A DNA stretch of 64,000 bases from positions 124,001-188,000 of the forward strand of contig NZ_KB849282.1 of assembly GCF_000368145.1 (NCBI RefSeq). The letters are read 5' to 3'. Below, piece by piece: positions 55,543 to 63,910 of the stretch; positions within the stretch are counted from its first letter, which is position 1; each line of letters begins with the position of its first letter. A model generated the notes under the pieces. The model saw only the letters and a list, made by a program, of their open reading frames with translations, was not told where the DNA came from and searched no databases. Position numbers and translations under genes: made by a program. The stretch is from Acinetobacter guillouiae CIP 63.46. Lineage in GTDB: Bacteria > Pseudomonadota > Gammaproteobacteria > Pseudomonadales > Moraxellaceae.

Positions 55543-55944
55543 TATAGTCAAACCACCTAATTACTCATAAAGTGATTTCTATCAAGTCATTGACCATCAA
55601 TGAAGCTTATGTTTTTTATGAACTTTTATAAACTGTTGGTTATCAATTCATTTTTTGTACTTTTGAATCCTAGATGGTTGTTCTATCGTGTGGCGACATG
55701 GATGTCGCCGTTGGGCGGGGGTACAGGACGTACCCCTCGCCAAACAAAAGATTTTTGTCATCTTTTCATCTCTGAAAAGTGAGGCATCGCCTACGCAGAG
55801 GTATTTAAACTTTGAATGTAAGGTGTGGCATTGCAATCCTTTTACAATCAAACAATTTATTTCCCCATTCAATTGATTTAATTAAAAATATTAATTAAGA
55901 GGAATTATACTCGTATGTCTGAGTTTTTTGACAGGTTTGCTATA
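55543..55944 (+). mobile_element. MITE-like non-autonomous element, copy 2 (402 bp)
   Basis: Second copy of the element at 20978-21380, same orientation. Left end TATAGTCAAACCACC; right end on the other strand TATAGCAAACCTGTC. The hairpin GGCGACAT-GG-ATGTCGCC (55692-55709) is identical; the longer stem starting at 55710 has lost one outer pair compared with copy 1. It lies between bfr and the oligosaccharyltransferase gene, its right end abutting that gene's stop codon at 55945-55947. Confidence 0.78.
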
Positions 55945-57594
55945 TTATTTCCCTACAGCAGATACAGGCAATAGCTCCTGATATGATTTCTCTTGCCCAT
56001 GCAGCGTCTTCAGAATCCATAACTGATGTTCAGCCTCAACTTTTTTGCCATTAAAAGCCAAAACCTGTGCATATTTCTGAATATCATAGGCTGACGCTAA
56101 GTTCGCCACCATACGTCCCATATATTGCAACTGCTGATCTGACATTTTGCTATATGGATTAAAGCCAATCCACCAGACACGTTCTTTAAATTGCGTCAGT
56201 AACAAAATATCTTGATTCATCACTGCTTGCTGTGAAGCACTTAATGGTGTTTTCTTATTTACGAATACACTTTGTTGGCGGTATAAAATATAGTCTCGAT
56301 AAATCACTCCCACCAAGACCAAACCAATCACAATAATACTTACTGTAACCGAAGACTTTAAGTTCACTGTAGGCAAGCGAGGATATTGTGCTTGGATGAT
56401 CCCCAATAAAAAACCCAAAGGGAGTAAGAAATATGCATAGTGAATTGGGTATTCCAATAGAGCATGAATCAAAATGGCACAGACCATCAATCCCGCTGCA
56501 ATTGAAACTGTATCTTTAATGCCTTTATTTAACCAATACAACCAACATGCCATATAAACAATAATCAATCCACCAATCGGAATACCATTCCAAATCAGTA
56601 AATCCAAAATCACATTATGCGCGGTTTTATACCATTCATGTGATGGATATAAATCAAAAGCGGCGATTTGCGCCATCCCTGTTTGATTCCAGCCATAACC
56701 AAACCATGGCTTTTCTGAAATCGCAACTAAGGCTTGATTCCACATATCTAACCGTAGATAGCCTGATGTTGCTCTCTCGACCACTGAATTTGCTTGTGCT
56801 ACATCTTGGGTTGATACAGAGGCAATCCACTGATTCAGCATCGGCAAGCATGTAATCAACACAATAAACACACCAGACCATGCGAGTAATTTGATAAACC
56901 CAAAGCGTTTAGTTTGACCGAATTGCTTGATTGTCAAATAAATCAGTGTGAACAAACACACCACCCAAGCAGTCCGTGATTGAGTCAGCGCAATGGTCAA
57001 TAGAAAAATAAAAGTTGATGGCCCGAGTATGTAATTTGATAGTATTTTCTTTTCATAAAAATATAAACATGCAAATACTCCCATACACATAAACGTCGCC
57101 AGATTATTCGGCTGGGCAAAGTTTGCATAGGGACGATTACCATTTAGCAAATTAACCAATGGTCTAAAATACTCGTTTACACCCAGCCATTGACTCATTG
57201 CAATAAAACTTGAAAGCATCGCTCCGATAAAAACCACAAGGCTAAATACTTTAAAGACTTGTTCTCTTTGTCCCTTTTCACCTACTGCCAAGTTATAACC
57301 GACAATTAACATCAACCAAAACATCGCAATATAGGCTGTACAGAGCAATGCATTACTTAAATACAAAATCTCGCCAAAGCCCCATTGAATCAATGGGATC
57401 GCCAATACAGGTAATATAAGTAGTTGTGGTTTTGGTATTTTTAAGTCTTTGTGAATAAAGACACTGAGTAGCATTAGGGCCGATAGAAAAGTAAGCGCTT
57501 CACCACCAAAGGTTGTCCAAGGCATTTTATGGATAGGTAAAAGCCAAGCAAGTAAAAGCAATACGGCTGAAAGAATGTAAGGAATGGCTTTCAT
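55945..57594 (-). CDS. pglL: PglL-type O-oligosaccharyltransferase (Wzy_C family)
   Basis: A 549-residue, multi-helix inner-membrane protein that transfers lipid-linked glycans to proteins in the periplasm. Family features are NRPYANFAQPNNLATF, ALTQSRTAWVVC, RATSGYLRLDMWNQA and the conserved periplasmic-loop His in TAHNVILDLLIWNG, followed by a C-terminal tail. It is paralogous to the gene at 58119. Next to it is a short pilin (57649), so it may glycosylate that pilin; in other Acinetobacter the gene in this position (PglL) is the general enzyme for several proteins. The stop codon abuts the repeat element. Confidence 0.86.
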   Translation of the reverse strand: MKAIPYILSAVLLLLAWLLPIHKMPWTTFGGEALTFLSALMLLSVFIHKDLKIPKPQLLILPVLAIPLIQWGFGEILYLSNALLCTAYIAMFWLMLIVGYNLAVGEKGQREQVFKVFSLVVFIGAMLSSFIAMSQWLGVNEYFRPLVNLLNGNRPYANFAQPNNLATFMCMGVFACLYFYEKKILSNYILGPSTFIFLLTIALTQSRTAWVVCLFTLIYLTIKQFGQTKRFGFIKLLAWSGVFIVLITCLPMLNQWIASVSTQDVAQANSVVERATSGYLRLDMWNQALVAISEKPWFGYGWNQTGMAQIAAFDLYPSHEWYKTAHNVILDLLIWNGIPIGGLIIVYMACWLYWLNKGIKDTVSIAAGLMVCAILIHALLEYPIHYAYFLLPLGFLLGIIQAQYPRLPTVNLKSSVTVSIIVIGLVLVGVIYRDYILYRQQSVFVNKKTPLSASQQAVMNQDILLLTQFKERVWWIGFNPYSKMSDQQLQYMGRMVANLASAYDIQKYAQVLAFNGKKVEAEHQLWILKTLHGQEKSYQELLPVSAVGK

Positions 57595-57648
57595 AGGAAA
57601 AGTGAAAAGAAAAACTGAGCCTATTATAGCGTTTCTAGCACTTTTTGT

Positions 57649-58005
57649 TTAAGGAATGATTGTACAGTTTGCACCTTTACTCAAGTCACAACGGATATCT
57701 ACTGTAGATGAATGCTTACTTTTTGCCTCAATAATTAGATTGGTTGTCGATTCATTCCATAAAGAAGCATCAGTGATAAAACTACAAGATGAGATAACTG
57801 GAACAGTAGGATCAGTTGCATCGTTTTGATCATTTAATGCATAAAAAATATAGTTACTATAATTTTTTGTTTCAGATAAACACGCTTTTACCCCCGCACT
57901 TTTAGAGTAGCTTTGATATGCTGGCACTGCGATTGAGACAAGAATTGCAACAATCGCAATCACAATCATTAGTTCTATCAAAGTAAAGCCTCTTTGTTCT
58001 TCCAT
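57649..58005 (-). CDS. Short type IV pilin (second copy)
   Basis: A 118-residue prepilin. Leader MEEQRG^FTLIEL; helix [21 protein letters not shown] with Glu5. The globular part is short and holds four cysteines ([23 protein letters not shown]), in the same pattern as the pilin at 59973, so the two are paralogues. It ends in CTIIP, without the C-terminal Ser that TfpO-type enzymes modify in some pilins. It lies between the two oligosaccharyltransferase genes. Whether it is a major pilin or a DNA-uptake pilin (ComP-like) is unclear. Confidence 0.8.
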   Translation of the reverse strand: MEEQRGFTLIELMIVIAIVAILVSIAVPAYQSYSKSAGVKACLSETKNYSNYIFYALNDQNDATDPTVPVISSCSFITDASLWNESTTNLIIEAKSKHSSTVDIRCDLSKGANCTIIP

Positions 58006-58118
58006 TTTGAATTTTTCAATAGCTGTTTCAATACAATTTATAGATTATTTTCACTATTTCAAATGCTAATTTCTAGAGACACAATAATGATTAAAAAATA
58101 TCAATAATTGTCACATTA

Positions 58119-59858
58119 TTACAAGTCATGCTCTTTTAAATCAGTCGAGACATGATGATCCTTATAAAAATTATACTTTAGCAAATCATCAGGATTGATA
58201 TCACTTTTATATATTTTTTCTATTAAAAAAAGACAATATTTTGCATCCTCTTGCTTGCCATTATAAGCGGCCAACTGTGCATATTTATATAAGTAATATT
58301 TTGATGGTGTTAGAAGAGTAAGATTTCGATATATCTCGATTTGATCCTCTTTTAACTTAGTAAAAGGATTTACAGCAATCCATTCCGCATCATATTTTAA
58401 TTGATCTAGGATAAAAATTTTGTTTTGAGCCTGATATGGCGTCACTTTATCAAATTGTGGCTTCTCTTTAAACAATCTCATCATTTCATAAAGTTTTGCC
58501 TCAAAACTTTCAGTTATGCTTGCATTATAATCTCTCCAAACAAGCAAAATTAAAGACAGCCAAATCAATACAATTGAATTACCAATCACTTTTGATAATT
58601 CAAAATATTTACCATTTCCATCTTCAGACTGAATAACACCACATAACACTGCTACTGGCAGTAAGAAAAAAGCATAGTAAAGAGGAAACTCTAACATTGC
58701 ATGAATCAACACAACACTAATCATCATTAATGCAATTATGGATTCTATTGAATTCGCTAGCCGATAAAAATGACTATACCAGTAAAGAGCATATCCAATA
58801 ATTAAGCTTCCTAAAATAACGCCATTCCAGACCAATATATCTAAAATAATATTATGTGAACTTAGGTATCTTTCAGGAGTATCATGTTTCGGCAATGCAT
58901 CTAAATATGAAAAACTACTCTGATTCCAACCATAGCCCAACCAAGGATGGTCTTGAATAGAAATAAGAGTGTGTGTCCACATAGGTAGTCTTAAATATCC
59001 TGTTGTTGCTCTTTCCATTACTGTTGATGCTGATGTCCCAACAACTTGACTGAGTAATGGTAAACCTAATACAAATACAACAAATATAACTGTGAAGCCT
59101 ATTGCATAAAAACGATTAAACCTGAATGATATTTTATGCTTACAAATTAACCAGTAAACCACACAAAAGATGACTCCTAACCAAACTGTCCGAGATTGAC
59201 TCAACACCATTGCAAAAAGAATAGTCAAAGCAATCATCAAAATAATAAATGAGGGTAGTTTTTGTTTTTCAAATATGTATAAACAGCCCAATAGCGCTAA
59301 AAATAAGGCAGTTGCCATATTATTTGGTTGTGCAAAATTAGCAAAAGGACGGTCTCCTTTTAACTCTAGAATAAATGGAAAGTATGATTCAAAATTTAGC
59401 CATTGCATAATTGCTATAAAGGCTGTTACTAAGCCTGCCACAACAAATGTACTTGACACAAACAGCATGACTTTCTGTCTATTGAAATCGCCTATGCATA
59501 AATTAAAAGAATAAATTACTGTAATAATAAAAGCAGCTATATACAAAAAACTTAATATAGCCGTACTAAAAAAGAAAACTTGCCCAAAACTGTACTGAAG
59601 CAATGGAATTAAGCTGATAATAAATAATGGAATCAGTTGATAAGGGACTTTAAGATTACGATTAAACTGTAAACATAATAAAAAAAATATTGAAAAAAAA
59701 GCAGCTATCTCACTACCAAATGTAAACCATGGGGAGAAATGATCTGTAAGCAACCAAGAAAGAATAAAAGTGATTATTGTTATAGTTATGGGAACTAAAT
59801 TTTTCATAAAATATGACCAAGTATAATTAGGATTTTTATTGATTTTAGAATTAAGCAA
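58119..59858 (-). CDS. tfpO: TfpO/PglL-type pilin oligosaccharyltransferase
   Basis: A 579-residue membrane protein of the same Wzy_C/PglL family as the gene at 55945. Shared blocks include DRPFANFAQPNNMATALF, VLSQSRTVWLG, RATTGYLRLPMWTHT and SSHNIILDILVWNG with the key His. It is directly downstream of a pilin gene, which in Acinetobacter is the arrangement of the pilin-specific enzyme (TfpO, PglL-ComP). The gene reads more AT-rich than its neighbour at 55945, perhaps from independent acquisition. The start at 59858 precedes MLNSKIN; an internal ATG (MKNLVP) is possible. Confidence 0.85.
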   Translation of the reverse strand: MLNSKINKNPNYTWSYFMKNLVPITITIITFILSWLLTDHFSPWFTFGSEIAAFFSIFFLLCLQFNRNLKVPYQLIPLFIISLIPLLQYSFGQVFFFSTAILSFLYIAAFIITVIYSFNLCIGDFNRQKVMLFVSSTFVVAGLVTAFIAIMQWLNFESYFPFILELKGDRPFANFAQPNNMATALFLALLGCLYIFEKQKLPSFIILMIALTILFAMVLSQSRTVWLGVIFCVVYWLICKHKISFRFNRFYAIGFTVIFVVFVLGLPLLSQVVGTSASTVMERATTGYLRLPMWTHTLISIQDHPWLGYGWNQSSFSYLDALPKHDTPERYLSSHNIILDILVWNGVILGSLIIGYALYWYSHFYRLANSIESIIALMMISVVLIHAMLEFPLYYAFFLLPVAVLCGVIQSEDGNGKYFELSKVIGNSIVLIWLSLILLVWRDYNASITESFEAKLYEMMRLFKEKPQFDKVTPYQAQNKIFILDQLKYDAEWIAVNPFTKLKEDQIEIYRNLTLLTPSKYYLYKYAQLAAYNGKQEDAKYCLFLIEKIYKSDINPDDLLKYNFYKDHHVSTDLKEHDL

Positions 59859-59930
59859 AGATTTAAATTTAAAGATGATAATTGTTTAAATTTTTACTAA
59901 CCCAAGGCTTAATAGATATGATTAATATAA

Positions 59931-59958
59931 AAAAAGAGCCTTTAAAAGGCCCTTTTTT
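59931..59958. terminator. Hairpin after pilA
   Basis: AGAGCCTTT can pair with AAAGGCCCT apart from one A-C mismatch, with A and T runs outside both arms. It sits 15 bp past the minus-strand pilin stop, and probably ends most pilA transcripts while allowing some read-through into tfpO. Confidence 0.78.
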
Positions 59959-59972
59959 TAATCTTAATTTAA

Positions 59973-60326
59973 TTAAGGAACTGCCGTAGTTGGAGTACAT
60001 TTAGCTCCGTTCGCTAGATCACAGTTAACAGTTTGATGTGTACCATTTTTAATATTAAATGATAATGTAGTATTAATTGAAGTAGGTGGTGTAATCGTAC
60101 CAGAACATGCACTAGCAGTATATGAAGGAGCAGAAGCTGCGCCACTTGGATCTGATAATGCAGCTAAAGCTACATTAGAATATGCTTTTGCTTCAGCCAA
60201 ACATGCGTTTGTAGAAGATTTTTTCGTATAGTTTTGATAGGCAGGAATCGCAATTGCAGCAAGAATACCGATAATTGCAACAACGATCATTAATTCAATT
60301 AAGGTAAAACCTTTTTGAGCATTCAT
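59973..60326 (-). CDS. pilA: Major type IV pilin / ComP-like pilin
   Basis: A 117-residue prepilin. Leader MNAQKG^FTLIEL; helix [21 protein letters not shown], the most canonical pilin helix in the window. The four cysteines ([23 protein letters not shown]) match those of the pilin at 57649. It has many Ser/Thr/Ala residues ([12 protein letters not shown]) that are potential O-glycosylation sites and ends in TTAVP, without a C-terminal Ser. Its mature length (111 residues) is well below the usual 140-150. It is followed by a terminator and then tfpO. Confidence 0.87.
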   Translation of the reverse strand: MNAQKGFTLIELMIVVAIIGILAAIAIPAYQNYTKKSSTNACLAEAKAYSNVALAALSDPSGAASAPSYTASACSGTITPPTSINTTLSFNIKNGTHQTVNCDLANGAKCTPTTAVP

Positions 60327-60474
60327 AACATTTCTCCAATGTTTTAAAAATTTTTATAGCTTTTAGAGCAATTTATATGGCTGTTCTTTTTTGTGGAAAA
60401 AATCAACAACCAATCGAGACTCTTTGATTTTAGAGAGAATGTAACGCTTTACAAGTTTTTTTTTGCTGCTTATA

Positions 60475-60499
60475 TTTTTACGTAATTATACGTAAAAAA
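60475..60499. promoter_or_regulatory. Perfect palindrome with a -10-like element upstream of pilA
   Basis: TTTTTACGTA (60475-60484) and TACGTAAAAA (60489-60498) form a perfect inverted repeat around ATTA. On the minus strand it reads through a TATAAT (plus-strand 60485-60490), a plausible pilA -10 box, so a bound regulator would cover the promoter. No good -35 or RpoN site was found. Confidence 0.45.
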
Positions 60500-60516
60500 G
60501 TGACATTTATTGTCAC
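60494..60516 (-). terminator. Terminator of the lemA-TPM operon
   Basis: On the minus strand GTGACA-ATAAA-TGTCAC is a perfect stem followed by TTTTTT, starting 11 bp after the stop of the gene ending at 60528. Confidence 0.85.
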
Positions 60517-60527
60517 CAAAAACTAGA

Positions 60528-61094
60528 TTAATTCACAATGATTGGGTTATTTGTTAACTCATTAACATTGGCAACCTGATCATATTGGTTACCATAAAAT
60601 AAATTTAAAATTTGACCAATTTCTAAGACACCATTGGTGACTGCAGTTCGATAATTTTTGTTTTTTAACTCTGAAATCATCACATCACAAATTTGTTGCC
60701 ACACCTGTTGTGTGGTGGCTTGATAAATACCACGATCTATCACAATTTCTACTGTCTTTTCACACAAGTTTAAATACAGCAACACACCACTATTATACTC
60801 AGTATCCCACACACCCAATTCAGCAAATAATTGTTGTGCTCTGAGACGTGTATTTTGATGATATGCCTGATGACTTGGAATATGCCCCTCAATCACCACT
60901 TGTATTTCGCCGACATGACCTTGTTCGGCTTGCGTCACAGTTTGTGCAATGGCGTGTTGATCTTGCTTTGAAAAATAGCGTTTTGATGCAGGCATATATA
61001 AAACGTGTTTTAACCAACGTTTTAAGCTAGGTTGTACGTGTTCTTGTAACTTGGGTGCAGTCACAATTGCTGTTGTATCTGTTTTTGTTACCAT
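60528..61094 (-). CDS. TPM-domain protein without signal peptide
   Basis: A 188-residue protein with a TPM (TLP18.3/Psb32) domain, recognised by VGEIQVVIEGHIP, LFAELGVWDTEYNSGVLLYLNLCEKTVEIVIDRG. The domain is associated with envelope or photosystem repair proteins and with acid phosphatase activity in plants. Unlike its upstream neighbour it has no signal peptide and no membrane helix. Its ATG overlaps the upstream stop in ATGGTAA, so translation is coupled. Last gene of lemA-TPM-TPM. Confidence 0.8.
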   Translation of the reverse strand: MVTKTDTTAIVTAPKLQEHVQPSLKRWLKHVLYMPASKRYFSKQDQHAIAQTVTQAEQGHVGEIQVVIEGHIPSHQAYHQNTRLRAQQLFAELGVWDTEYNSGVLLYLNLCEKTVEIVIDRGIYQATTQQVWQQICDVMISELKNKNYRTAVTNGVLEIGQILNLFYGNQYDQVANVNELTNNPIIVN

Positions 61095-62206
61095 GAGCCT
61101 GATGCTCCTCCACCGCCAAAACCGCCACCGCCGCCACTATACCCCCCACCACCGCCAAAACCGCCCCCTCCACTACTTCCACCACGCCCACCACCAGATA
61201 AAAACATTTGGAAAATAAGTTGTGCCAGTGAGGTAATCAACAAGAAGAATATACCAAAACCCAAAACCAGACTCATCACAATCCCTGAACCATAAATAAG
61301 ACCTGCAGCCGTTGCAGTCACACCCGCAACCGCTGCACTTAAACGATTACCGACAATAAATGATGCAAAGATACCGATCACCAAAATCACCATAGCAGTG
61401 GTTAAAGTTCGATCCTTAGCCTCTTGTTCTTGCAGTGCTTGGGTTTGCCGCGCTTTTAGCTCGTCTGCAGCTTGTTTGGCAATTTCAGGATCAAGATTTA
61501 AGATACGTTCAATTTCATTGACACCCGCCTGTAAGCCCTGAGCATATTGTCCTTGTTTAAAATCAGGGGTGATTTGATTGCGTATAATTCGACTGACCAT
61601 AATGTCAGGAAGTACACCTTCTAAACCATAACCTGTTGCAATATGAATTTTTTGATCATTGATTGCGACTGCAATCAATAAACCATTGTCTTGTTTTGCT
61701 GAGCCTAACTTCCATTGCTCAGCAACACGCATTGCAAAATCAAAAATACCTTCTTGCCCCGTGGTTGGGACAATGATAATGCCGATTTGCGCTTTGCCTT
61801 GGCGATATATATCACGAATTTGTTGTTCTAAATTTTGCTTTTCAGCTGCAGATAAAACCTTAGCTTGATCAACAACAGGCTGATTCAGTGTGGGAATATT
61901 TCGAGTAGTTTCACCCTCTGCCATATCATTGGCAACTGGAGGTACGTTTTGTACGGGACTTTGAGGGGCTTGTTGTGTAGTTGGCGTTTGTTTTTGAGTA
62001 TCTAATGGTTTTGAACCAATCACATTGGGTAAATTGGCATTAGGTACCACTTTGCCCAAAACAATCGCATCTTGTGCCTCTTGCTCATCTGTGGCTGTCG
62101 CAGTTTCAGCCCAGACACTTGATTGAACAGAAAGCATCAGTCCTAGAAATACAAATAATATTGTACTCATATTTTTCATTACTGATTTTTCTCGCCATTC
62201 AATCAT
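61088..62206 (-). CDS. TPM-domain (YgcG-like) membrane protein
   Basis: A 372-residue envelope protein. A signal peptide (ILFVFLGLMLSVQSSVWA) is followed by a Pro/Gln-rich linker and a TPM domain (about residues 105-230: NQPVVDQAKVLSAAEK, QIGIIIVPTTGQ, QDNGLLIAVAINDQKIHIATGYG). Two transmembrane helices follow (about 265-325), then a Gly-rich tail ending in GASGSW. ATG 62206 has AGGTGACC upstream; ATG 62179 is an alternative. With lemA upstream it forms the common LemA-TPM pair; the function of the pair is not established. Confidence 0.86.
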   Translation of the reverse strand: MIEWREKSVMKNMSTILFVFLGLMLSVQSSVWAETATATDEQEAQDAIVLGKVVPNANLPNVIGSKPLDTQKQTPTTQQAPQSPVQNVPPVANDMAEGETTRNIPTLNQPVVDQAKVLSAAEKQNLEQQIRDIYRQGKAQIGIIIVPTTGQEGIFDFAMRVAEQWKLGSAKQDNGLLIAVAINDQKIHIATGYGLEGVLPDIMVSRIIRNQITPDFKQGQYAQGLQAGVNEIERILNLDPEIAKQAADELKARQTQALQEQEAKDRTLTTAMVILVIGIFASFIVGNRLSAAVAGVTATAAGLIYGSGIVMSLVLGFGIFFLLITSLAQLIFQMFLSGGGRGGSSGGGGFGGGGGYSGGGGGFGGGGASGSW

Positions 62207-62288
62207 AGGTCACCTTTTATTTAATAATGAATATTCTTAGCCTATCTTTTTCAGCATGCTTTAAAGACAGTGAAATGAAATCACATCA

Positions 62289-62882
62289 TTAATTAAAATT
62301 AACTGTTGGCGCTTTAGATGCACCCGCTTCTGCACTAAAGTTTGGTTTGGCTTTCATCCCAATCACTTTAGCAGTCATTGCTTGAGGGAATTGACGTACA
62401 TAAGTGTTGTAATCTTGGACAGATTCTACATAACGTGTACGTGCAGTACTGATACGGTTTTCCGTACCTTCTAGTTGAACCTGTAGATCACGGAATTGTT
62501 CATTGGCTTTTAAATCTGGATAATTTTCTGTCACTGCTAAAAGACGAGATAATGCACCGGTCATTTGTGATTGTGCTTCTTGGTATTTTTTAAACAATTC
62601 AGGATCGTTCAATACTTCTTTATCTACTTTTAAACCTGCAACATTGGCACGCGCCTCAGTCACTTCAGTTAAAACTTTTTCTTCATGGGTTGCATAACCT
62701 TTGACAACATTGACCAGGTTAGGCACTAAATCTGCTCGACGTTGATATTGGTTTTCAACTTCAGACCATGCCGCATTTACTGACTCATCTTTGGCTTGCA
62801 AAGTGTTATAGCCACAACCTGAAAAAGCCAAAGTACTTGCCAATGTAAGTGCAACTAAACCTTTTTTCATTGAATTCATTGC
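62289..62882 (-). CDS. lemA: LemA family lipoprotein
   Basis: A 197-residue LemA protein. The lipobox is LAFSGCGY near residue 20. The mature part is the helical LemA domain: NAAWSEVENQYQRRADLVPN is the family signature, continuing with LVNVVKGYATHEEKVL. ATG 62882 with GAGG upstream is preferred over the open frame to 62927. The role of LemA is unclear; it is often paired with YgcG-like TPM proteins. Confidence 0.9.
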   Translation of the reverse strand, partial: AMNSMKKGLVALTLASTLAFSGCGYNTLQAKDESVNAAWSEVENQYQRRADLVPNLVNVVKGYATHEEKVLTEVTEARANVAGLKVDKEVLNDPELFKKYQEAQSQMTGALSRLLAVTENYPDLKANEQFRDLQVQLEGTENRISTARTRYVESVQDYNTYVRQFPQAMTAKVIGMKAKPNFSAEAGASKAPTVNFN

Positions 62883-62979
62883 CAATTCCTCAGAGATATT
62901 TATTTGTATTTGTTGATATCTCTGCATTCTATACAGTTTAAGGCAAAGTTTTGTTTAATTTCTGCTACCTAGCCAATGA

Positions 62980-63804
62980 TCAAACAATTAAATTTTTGAA
63001 TGTTTGATAGATATTGACAAAAAATGCCTTAAAGCGAAACCATTTAGAGTGTTGAAAATAATCTAAACGTGACTCAATTAATTTCGGATTGAGATAGCCG
63101 ATATCTTGAGCGCGCCGATAAAGCAAATCTACTGTTTTATCCGCCAAGTTATAATTCAGCATTTCGATATTGGCCATATTAAAAATAATTTGCGCACTGA
63201 TTGGATCACGTTTTGTAAACCTTAGACGTTGATCCATCTGAGTTTGGCTATGTAATAGGATTTGTTCTAAATCATAATGTTTATGCTGAAATTGTACAGT
63301 TTTAACTTTTGCCTTTGGTTCGGCTGCTTGACCAAAATCCAATCCTAAAACATCGTGATGTTGAATCCATGTTGCATCTTTTTGTTGTTGGATTTTCGCA
63401 TCTAAAATTTTAACATGAATCCATTCACTGCCCTGATGAAGATTTGGATCACGTTGCATGCCCTGTTCAATCCAATACTTGGCTTTTTCAGACTTCCCAG
63501 CCAGCTCATATGCTGTCCCTAGATTCGCAGCGGTTTTAGCTAGATTTGGATATGATTTTTCAATGTGTTTAAATATTTGAATCGCTTGATCGTATTGATG
63601 TGCATAAATCAGCAAGACACCATAATCATTTAAATCCTCAACAGATTTGGTCTTAGGTAAATGACCTTGTGCCAATTGCTTTTGAGCAGTTTTTTGATCT
63701 AATCCGCCATAACCCAACTCAAAAGCATAAGTATTGATACAGGCATGGGTTGCAACGGATATCACGGACAGCCCAATCACAGGGATATAAAATTTTAGCT
63801 TCAT
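62980..63804 (-). CDS. Secreted TPR-repeat protein of unknown function
   Basis: A 274-residue protein with a signal peptide (cut near HAC, residue 21) and tetratricopeptide-like repeats at about residues 50-130 (VEDLNDYGVLLIYAHQYDQAIQIFKHIE, AANLGTAYELAGKSEKAKYWIEQG). The remainder is helical with no recognised domain. It is upstream of, and on the same strand as, lemA, with a 97-bp gap. Confidence 0.72.
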   Translation of the reverse strand: MKLKFYIPVIGLSVISVATHACINTYAFELGYGGLDQKTAQKQLAQGHLPKTKSVEDLNDYGVLLIYAHQYDQAIQIFKHIEKSYPNLAKTAANLGTAYELAGKSEKAKYWIEQGMQRDPNLHQGSEWIHVKILDAKIQQQKDATWIQHHDVLGLDFGQAAEPKAKVKTVQFQHKHYDLEQILLHSQTQMDQRLRFTKRDPISAQIIFNMANIEMLNYNLADKTVDLLYRRAQDIGYLNPKLIESRLDYFQHSKWFRFKAFFVNIYQTFKNLIV

Positions 63805-63874
63805 CTTGTTATTCTCATTTTGATTATTTAAAAAAATTAACTTATGATTTAAAATATAAAAAAGACATAAAAAA

Positions 63875-63894
63875 AAGCCACCCTAAGGTGGCTT
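63875..63894 (-). terminator. Terminator of the gene at the right edge
   Basis: AAGCCACC-CTAA-GGTGGCTT, perfect 8-bp stem, with a T-run on the minus strand; it lies 17 bp after the stop at 63911. Confidence 0.88.
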
Positions 63895-63910
63895 CTCATT
63901 TCAATTACTT

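Noticed and set aside
61110-61200. Short GGN-rich repeats
   Set aside because: They encode the Gly-rich tail of a YgcG-like TPM protein and are not a CRISPR array or DNA repeat element.
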